Shown: piece after piece, positions 7,827 through 13,053 of the stretch
Position numbering within the stretch: position 1 is the first letter of the stretch
How the letters are laid out: each line of letters opens with the position of its first letter
Assembly (NCBI RefSeq): GCF_000611645.1
Contig: NW_014012045.1
Location: 1-13,053 of the forward strand
Source of the DNA: Monoraphidium neglectum
Lineage: Eukaryota; Chlorophyta; Chlorophyceae; Sphaeropleales; Selenastraceae
Direction: 5' to 3'
Length of the DNA: 13,053 nucleotides
Notes under the pieces: generated by a model
What the model was told of the DNA's origin: nothing
Seen by the model: only the letters and a program-made list of their open reading frames with translations
The model's database searches: none
Translations under genes and position numbers: made by a program

Positions 7827-10357
7827 ATGTATTGTTCCAGGACAATTGTGCTGGCCTTGCTCGCCGCCGCTGCCCTGGGTGCTGCGCTGGCGGCCGTGCA
7901 GCAGGTGGGTGTAATGTGTATTTGTTGGCTGTCAGCACAGGGTTGCACACAAGGTGTCCCCAGATGTGATTCAATTAGCAGACCTTGGCCGCAGCGCACT
8001 GCGGGGGTTTCCATGCTAGTCGGTTGAGAACCATGCGGTCATCCTTAAAGGTCGCATTGCCCTGGTGTCCGAAAGCTCCCTCCGCCCATCATCCTCGCCC
8101 CCCCTCACCCGCTTCTCACCTCCCTCGCTCTCGAACAGACGCCAGTGCTGCTGCAGGCCGAGAATCCCAACACCATCACCACCCTACAGGGCCAGAGCGC
8201 CGTCATCAAGGTGTGCATGCGCCGCCGTCCCCTCACGCCGAGAGACCTGTGACACTCGCGCACATCGGGCGCCACGCGCATGCGTGCGTCTCTCTCGTCC
8301 GCGCGCCTGTCTGCGAATGCATGCGCTCCATCCATGTGATTGATCAGGCTGCTGAGTGTTATGAATTGCACTCTCTCACTCCGTCTTTGGGACAACTGAC
8401 CCAAAAATTGCACCCCCCCCCCTTCTTTTTCTCCCCCTCACAGACAGCTGACCCCAAAGATCTCCTGACTGATGAGGATATCAAGGCCAACACCCCCCAT
8501 GAAAGCGTCGCCGGCGCCACCGCCCGCGCCGCCAAGGACGCAGGCGCCAAGGCCGCCGGCACCGTGACTGTCGCCGCACGCTCCGCCAAGGACGCCGCCT
8601 CCGACGCAGTCGGCGCCGCCGGCGACGCAGCGTCAGGCGCGGCGGAGTCAGCCAAGAACGCCGCGTCCCGGGCGTCACGCCACACCAAGGACACCGCTGC
8701 CGGCGCCGCAGGAGCGGCCGGTGACGCCGCCTCGGGCGCGGCGGAGTCAGCCAAGGACGCTGCGTCCCGGGCGTCGCGCCTCACCAAGGACACGGCCGCG
8801 AGCGCGGCAGGGGCCGCCGCTGGCGCCGCGGGGGCAGCCGGCGACGCAGCCTCGGACGCGGCCCGGCCGGCCAAGGACGCAGCGTGGCACGCTGCCCGTT
8901 CCACCAAGGACACCGCCGCAGGCGCCGCGGACGCCGCCGGCGACGCCGCGGCGCGTGCCAGCGACGCTACTAAGGGCGCCGCACGGTCGACCAAGGACGC
9001 TGCTGCCGACACAGCCCGGTCCACCAAGGACGCCGCCGCCGGCGCCGCCAGCACCGCCGGTGACGCCGCTGACCGCGCGACGCGCCCCGCGAGGGACGCG
9101 GCCGCGGGCGCTGCCGGTGCGGCCAGCGACGCTGGCGAGTACGCCGCAGATTCGGCAAAGGATGCCGCCGCACGCGCCTCGGGCACTGCCCAGGACGCCG
9201 CTGGCTCTATGTATGACACGGCCAGCGGCGCCGCCGAGCAGGCCAAGGCCAGCCTCGCGGCAGCTGCAGAGAAGCTGCGTCACAGCGCCCAGAAGATGTG
9301 GCTGGGCGCGGAGGAGCAGGCAGAGGCAGGGAAGCAGTACGCAGGCAAGACGGTTGACAAGGCGTCGGCCCGCGCCGAGGACGTGCGTGCGGGCGCTGCG
9401 GACCAAGCGAGCCGCGCGGCGGACGCCGCCCGCGGCGCCGGCCAGCAGGCGGGCGAGCAGGCTGCCGGCACTTGGGACGAAACGAAGGAGCGTTTGGCGT
9501 CCATGGTAGGCCTTGGTCAGCAGCGGGCCGGGGAAGCTGCCGCCAGCACCACCGGCACCGTCCGCGGCGCGGCGCAGCAGGCCAGCGAGCAGGCTGCGGG
9601 CGTTTGGGATAAGATAAGTTCGACGGTCGGCCTGGGCCAGCGCGACGCCGAGGCTGCGGCTGCCAAGGCTAAGGCCGCCGCCCAGCAGGGCGGCGAGCAT
9701 GCTGCCGGCACTTGGGACGAGACGAAGGAGCGCCTCGCATCGATGGTCGGCCTGGGCCAGCAGCAGACTGAGGGCGCGGCTGCCAAGGCCAAGAGTGCAG
9801 CCCAGCAGGGCAGCGACCAGGCGGCCGGCACGTGGGATGAGACGAAGGAGCGCCTCGCATCGATGGTCGGCCTGGGCCAGCAGCAGGCTGAGGGCGCGGC
9901 TGCCAAGGCCAGGGGCGCGGCGCAGCAGGGCAGCGACCAGGCCGCCGGCACCTGGGAAGAGGCGAAGGATCGTCTGGCATCGATGGTCGGCCTCAGCCAG
10001 CAGCAGGCTGAGGATGCTGCCACGAGGACCAAGAGCGCTGCTCGCGGCGCGGCGCAGGACGGCAGTGAGCAGGCCGCTGGCGTGTGGGACAAGATCACCT
10101 CAACTGTCGGCCTGGGGAACGCTAAGGCTCAGCAGGCCGCAGACGAAGGCAGTGCTGGCGCCGCCGGCCTGGGTGCGCGCGCGGCCGAGGCAGTTAAGCA
10201 TGCGCTCGGCCGCGGTGGCGAGAATGCGCGCGGCGCGGGCGCGGCGGCTGGCCAGGGTGTGGGCAAGGCCGCCGATGCAGGCAAGGATCTGGCAGGGCAG
10301 CTGCAGGACGAGCTTAGCAGGCGGAGCGGCAAGAAGGCCAGCGCGGGGGAGCTGTGA
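7827..10357 (+). CDS. Secretory-pathway LEA-like protein (group 3 / LEA_4 type), Ala-rich, 687 aa
   Basis: Resembles late embryogenesis abundant proteins, hydrophilic helical proteins that protect membranes and proteins during drying or freezing. Inferred exons: 7827-7904, 8139-8210, 8444-10357 (2064 bases, in frame, TGA). Residues 1-26 (MYCSRTIVLALLAAAALGAA and following) form a typical signal peptide: Arg, then an Ala/Leu core, then small residues for cleavage. This suggests entry to the ER, the cell exterior or another bounded compartment. A short linker follows (27-97). Residues 98-342 are a nearly unbroken run of 11-residue repeats of the TKDTAAGAAGA / AGDAASGAAES / AKDAASRASRL kind. Residues 390-610 hold six copies of a longer unit with TWDETKERLASMVGLGQ or VWDKISSTVGLGQ. 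The first exon encodes only the signal peptide, a common arrangement. The start ATG has A at -3. Cold or desiccation induction is a family expectation, not shown here. Confidence 0.88.
8585..9319 (+). repeat. Array of about 22 eleven-residue LEA repeats
   Basis: Residues 98-342 of the LEA-like protein divide into 11-residue units in the pattern (A/T)KDxAAxxA.., interrupted only by two 7-residue units (AAGAAGA at 175-181 and TKGAARS at 226-232). Three units often group into a 33-residue (99-base) higher-order repeat: GGCGGAGTCAGCCAAG recurs at 8641 and 8740. Eleven-residue periodicity is the hallmark of group 3 LEA amphipathic helices. Confidence 0.88.
9461..10117 (+). repeat. Six-copy Trp-containing repeat, 36-44 residues per unit
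   Basis: Units begin at 9461, 9593, 9701, 9821, 9941 and 10073, so spacings are 132, 108, 120, 120 and 132 bases. Units 1, 3, 4 and 5 carry TWDETKERLASMVGLGQ or a close variant (WEEAKDRLASMVGLSQ in unit 5). Units 2 and 6 carry a shorter VWDKI(S/T)STVGLG form lacking four residues. Units 3 and 4 share a long identical DNA core (from GAGACGAAGGAGCGCCTCGC on), indicating recent duplication or conversion. Spacers are rich in Ala, Gln and Lys. Confidence 0.9.
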
Positions 10358-10724
10358 AGGGAATGGTTGCGGCTTCATGCGTGTCGGATGCGCAAGCGGC
10401 TCGGTGTGCGTATGAGCGTGGACGTGTAGACAAGCTTTGTGCATGTGCAGTGCTTGCTGCATGCAGTATGCCAAGGCACCTTGGGATTTTGGTCTTCTAT
10501 CTGCACTGCAAATTGGCCGGTTTTGCTGCACGCAGGTGTATGCGCACGCGTGGGACTTAGGTTTTGCTGGCTAGCAGGCGAGACGTGTGAGAGTAATTCG
10601 GTTGTGAACCTTGGCCTGCACAGTAAGGGACATTGGGAAAGCAAGGCATGACAGACGGGCCAAGTAAAGTTGCTGCACAAGAATAGTAAAAGACACCCGC
10701 TGGCGCTCCAGGCAGGGGACGTGA

Positions 10725-10736
10725 GGGGGGGGGGGG
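10725..10736. repeat. Poly-G homopolymer (12 G)
   Basis: Twelve consecutive G bases in the LEA-methyltransferase spacer. A similar run of 11 G lies at 11905-11915 inside the first methyltransferase intron. Both are likely length-variable and prone to sequencing error. Confidence 0.9.
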
Positions 10737-11117
10737 TTGTTGGGGCAAGACGGGCATGTCGGCAGCGGACGCCAGGGAGGACGCAATGAATGGCAGTGCG
10801 CACCTGGAGGCTGAGCAGGAGTAGACGTCCTTGCGTGCAACACCATAGCAATGGCGGGTCTGGTCACATGAGGTGAGTAGGCTCTGGGTTTTCCAAGTGC
10901 GTGCTTGCCTGCAGCCTCCTGCTCACAGAAGCTGAGTGCTCCTGCTGTCCATCCCATGGAGTGACGCTTTTTACAAGGCATGCAACTCTACTCATCGACA
11001 AGCAGCTTGGCGTGGTTCGCGTTCCTACAATTTGCTTGCTTTACTGGGTATTGGCAGAGATACCCCACTCGCTTTGAGCACACTGCTCAGCAGTGCTGCT
11101 TGCGACAGATAGCCGTC

Positions 11118-11141
11118 GCACACAGCAGCGCTGCTGTGTGC
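11118..11141. repeat. Perfect 24-bp palindrome
   Basis: GCACACAGCAGC at 11118-11129 is followed without a spacer by its exact reverse complement GCTGCTGTGTGC at 11130-11141. A second palindrome, CACTGCT-C-AGCAGTG, lies 22 bases upstream at 11081-11095. Together they sit about 300 bases before the methyltransferase start codon. They could be a dimer-binding site, a cruciform or a transcript hairpin; nothing in the sequence decides. Confidence 0.85.
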
Positions 11142-11435
11142 TGCGTCTGCAGAGGTGACCACTCTGGGCGCCCCACGGTAATCGACCCCTCATCACTGCA
11201 TGCATGGTACGACGGAGTTTATATGACCGCGCATGTGACCCCTGCTGTTCTCAACACAGGCTGTTGCCCGTCACATCAGCGACGATGCCCGGTCCTGCTG
11301 ACGGCGCCCCACCGACCGTTCATGCACACAACAGACAACACCTGCAGCTTCCTGTTTCATTCATGATCATCTGAAAAGCTTGTGACAGCGCAGTTTATCT
11401 TGTTTGCTCGTGTAAACACTGGCGACAGCGGCAGC

Positions 11436-12740
11436 ATGCACAGCTCCATCCCACTCCGCGCGCGGGCTCACTGCATAGCTTTCAAGCAAAGCGGTCGGCA
11501 CTCAAGGTGGCGACTGAACCAGCTGACCGACGTTACGGGGTTTTCAAGCCGCCCAGTGGCCACCCCGACCGCTGCGCCGACCACACATGCGCAGCACGCC
11601 TCACCGCGGCGTGCGGCACGCTCCCTTGCTGCTGCCCGGACCCCGATCACCCGCAGGCATGCCCATGTCGTGAGGGTGGCAACGCCAGAGGCGCCGGCGC
11701 AGGCGGCCGGCCCTCTTGGCGACGCAAACGCCCGCATCAGCTTCAGCTTGGCGTGTCCCATCTGTCAGACCACCACGTTTGACGTCCCCGCATCCTCAGC
11801 CGCGTGAGCCGCCTTGGGCCGCAGACGTGTCCAGCGGGCTCAGCATGCGCCGCATGCAGCAGGCGTCGGGGCGCCAGGGCACAAGGGGAGGGCATGCCAT
11901 GGGTGGGGGGGGGGGCACTCGCAACAGGGCGATCTGTCGGGGCACTGAAAGGCTCTGCACACAGCAGCGCAGCATTCAGGGTGGTCAGGGCCCGTCGATT
12001 CGCCGCAGACTGGCACGCCGCAGCAGCCGTGGCGTGGCAGCTTGGTTTCTCCCCTTGCGGTCGCCATATGATGCCTCCCGGCCGTCGCCAATCCATCCCA
12101 CCCGCCGTGCATGCATCCGTTTTCCTCCAGCCTCCCTGCGTGTCCCCTCACCCGCCTCTCCTCCCCCCCTCCCTACCTCCCACCTGCCCTGACGGCTTGT
12201 AGCTACCAGCGGCTCTCCTGCCCCCGCTGCCAGCGCACCTTCGAGCCGGCGGGCACCTCGTACTTGGACCTCACCCTCACATCTGGGGCGCCCTCGCGCG
12301 TGTTCAAACAGAGCACGGCGCAGTCCACCGAGCTCTTCAGGTGGCGCCGCGCGCCCGCTGCTTGCCACCCACGCCGCGCCCTGCCGTACCGCCCCATGCA
12401 AGCAGTGCCGTGCCGTGCTGGGGCGTGCTGCGCCGCACCTCTTGCTGTTGTCGACCGCGGGAGACCCTTGTCTACCTGGGGCCGTTGCTTGCGGCGAATG
12501 TGAGCTCCATGAGAGCTGCATGCTGTCCCCAGCAGCTCCACACCCTCAGCGCTGCCACATCACCCCCCGGCCCTCCCTGAATCCTTGACCCCTGCACCGC
12601 TGCATCGCAGGCAGCCGCTCATCAGCTTTGTGTACGAGCGCGGCTGGCGCCAGAACTTTGCGGGGGCCGGGTTTCCGGGGCCCGACAAAGAGTATGAGAT
12701 GGCGATGCGCTACCTGCAGCCCACACTTGGCGGCACCCTG
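11436..12740 (+). CDS. Chloroplast SAM-dependent methyltransferase, At1g78140/At2g41040-like (partial at 3' end)
   Basis: Plants have plastid, plastoglobule-associated methyltransferases of this family whose substrates are unsettled. Inferred exons: 11436-11803, 12203-12340, 12611-12740 (212 residues, phase consistent). Residues 1 to about 95 are rich in Ser, Ala, Thr and Arg with almost no acidic residues before residue 85, like a transit peptide. C107-P-I-C110 and C129-P-R-C132 form the family's N-terminal zinc-ribbon pair. These are followed by YLDLTLTSG, STELFR, then SFVYERGWRQNF, FPGPDKEYEMA and YLQPTLGGTL, all characteristic and collinear. In relatives the next residues form the SAM-binding motif (DxSCGSG-like); that is not found before the window ends, so the catalytic domain lies downstream or is missing. 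The start ATG is the first in frame after an in-frame non-ATG stretch; an upstream exon cannot be excluded. Confidence 0.85.
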
Positions 12741-13053
12741 GTGAGCATGTGCCGGCAGCCGCGTCGCTCGCCCTGTCACTCGCACGGCCGCGCTCGGGCC
12801 GGTGCTGCAGTGGCGCGGGCCGCCACATTGAGTGGGTTGATGCGGCGAGCATTTGTGTGACGAGCGCGGCTGTTTTCAGGTGGGAGGCGCGACGTGGTCG
12901 ACACAAGTGGGGCATCAGCGGTGAAGCCTGCTACGCCAGCCCTATCCAACGGCAGCCCAGGGAGGCCCCCCACTCAGTGACCAAGGGCGCCTCTCGCCAC
13001 CCCACCCCAGCCCCAGCATCCCCTTGCGATCAGACCCCCAAACTCTTCTGTCC
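12741..13053 (+). other. Tail after methyltransferase exon 3, probably intron
   Basis: Exon 3 ends at CTG|GTGAGC. The remaining 313 bases show no sequence encoding the expected SAM-binding glycine motif. The last bases are pyrimidine-rich (CTCTTCTGTCC), as just before an acceptor, so the next exon may start just past the window. A good acceptor (TGTTTTCAG, ending 12879) is present, but reading from it in phase reaches a TGA after 14 residues. Confidence 0.5.

Larger units (their letters stand above)
10358..11435. other. Intergenic region, no supportable gene
   Basis: These 1.08 kb contain the LEA 3' UTR and the upstream region of the methyltransferase gene. Open frames (for example 128 codons at 10980-11366) have no recognisable family or plausible composition. 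Notable content: a 12-G run (10725-10736), a 15-bp interrupted palindrome (11081-11095), a perfect 24-bp palindrome (11118-11141), a TATA-like TTTATATGA near 11218, and TGTAA at 11411-11415. Confidence 0.6.

Noticed and set aside
8359..9246. Long antisense open frame (295 codons) opposite the LEA exon
   Set aside because: It mirrors the repetitive, GC-rich, Ala-coding strand; such repeats keep several frames open. It has no family resemblance.
8747..9700. Second antisense open frame (317 codons) opposite the LEA exon
   Set aside because: Same cause as above: a Gly/Arg/Ala-rich shadow of the sense repeats.
8585..10117. Regular direct repeats that could suggest a CRISPR-like array
   Set aside because: The repeats are in frame, diverged at codon level and encode LEA units, without unique spacers of fixed length.
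10980..11366. Plus-strand ATG-started frame of 128 codons in the LEA-methyltransferase spacer
   Set aside because: Composition (many Cys, His, Thr) and content match no family and contain the palindrome; no supporting signals.

Overview
The window looks like nuclear DNA of a green alga, probably a trebouxiophyte-type chlorophyte. It is GC-rich. Every recognisable gene is split by short introns of about 125-400 bases with GTGAGC/GTGGGT/GTGCGC-like donors and C-rich, CAG-ending acceptors. The proteins resemble plant or algal families: a plant-style TBC domain, a chloroplast methyltransferase of the At1g78140/At2g41040 type, and a LEA protein. The species assignment is inference. All exon joins below were worked out by hand from conserved-family alignment, splice consensus and reading phase. 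In the two genes whose stop is in view and whose exons join through many introns (ATPase, TBC), the summed exon lengths are exact multiples of three.

Layout, all on the + strand, head to tail. (1) 1-3096: the 3' part (7 exons) of a P2-type cation-pumping ATPase. It runs from just before the [17 protein letters not shown] hinge region to the stop and includes transmembrane segments M5-M10. (2) 3097-4414: about 1.3 kb with no supportable gene, presumably the ATPase 3' UTR plus the next promoter. (3) 4415-7567: a complete 11-exon gene for a 411-aa TBC-domain (Rab-GAP-like) protein. Both catalytic finger residues are replaced, and one intron is GC-AG. (4) 7568-7826: a short 259-base spacer. (5) 7827-10357: a 3-exon gene for a 687-aa, alanine-rich LEA-like protein with an N-terminal signal peptide and two different repeat arrays. 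(6) 10358-11435: about 1.1 kb without a supportable gene; it contains a perfect 24-bp palindrome. (7) 11436-12740 and beyond: the first three exons of a predicted plastid SAM-dependent methyltransferase, cut off before its SAM-binding motif.

The genes do not form an operon or an obvious functional cluster; this is an ordinary stretch of eukaryotic chromosome. The points most worth a second look are the TBC protein lacking both the Arg and Gln fingers, the roughly 80-residue acidic insert at the ATPase hinge with altered ion-site residues, the two-part repeat architecture of the apparently secretory LEA protein, and a striking excess of the palindrome GCATGC/TGCATGCA across the window. I see no sign of a novel multi-gene system.
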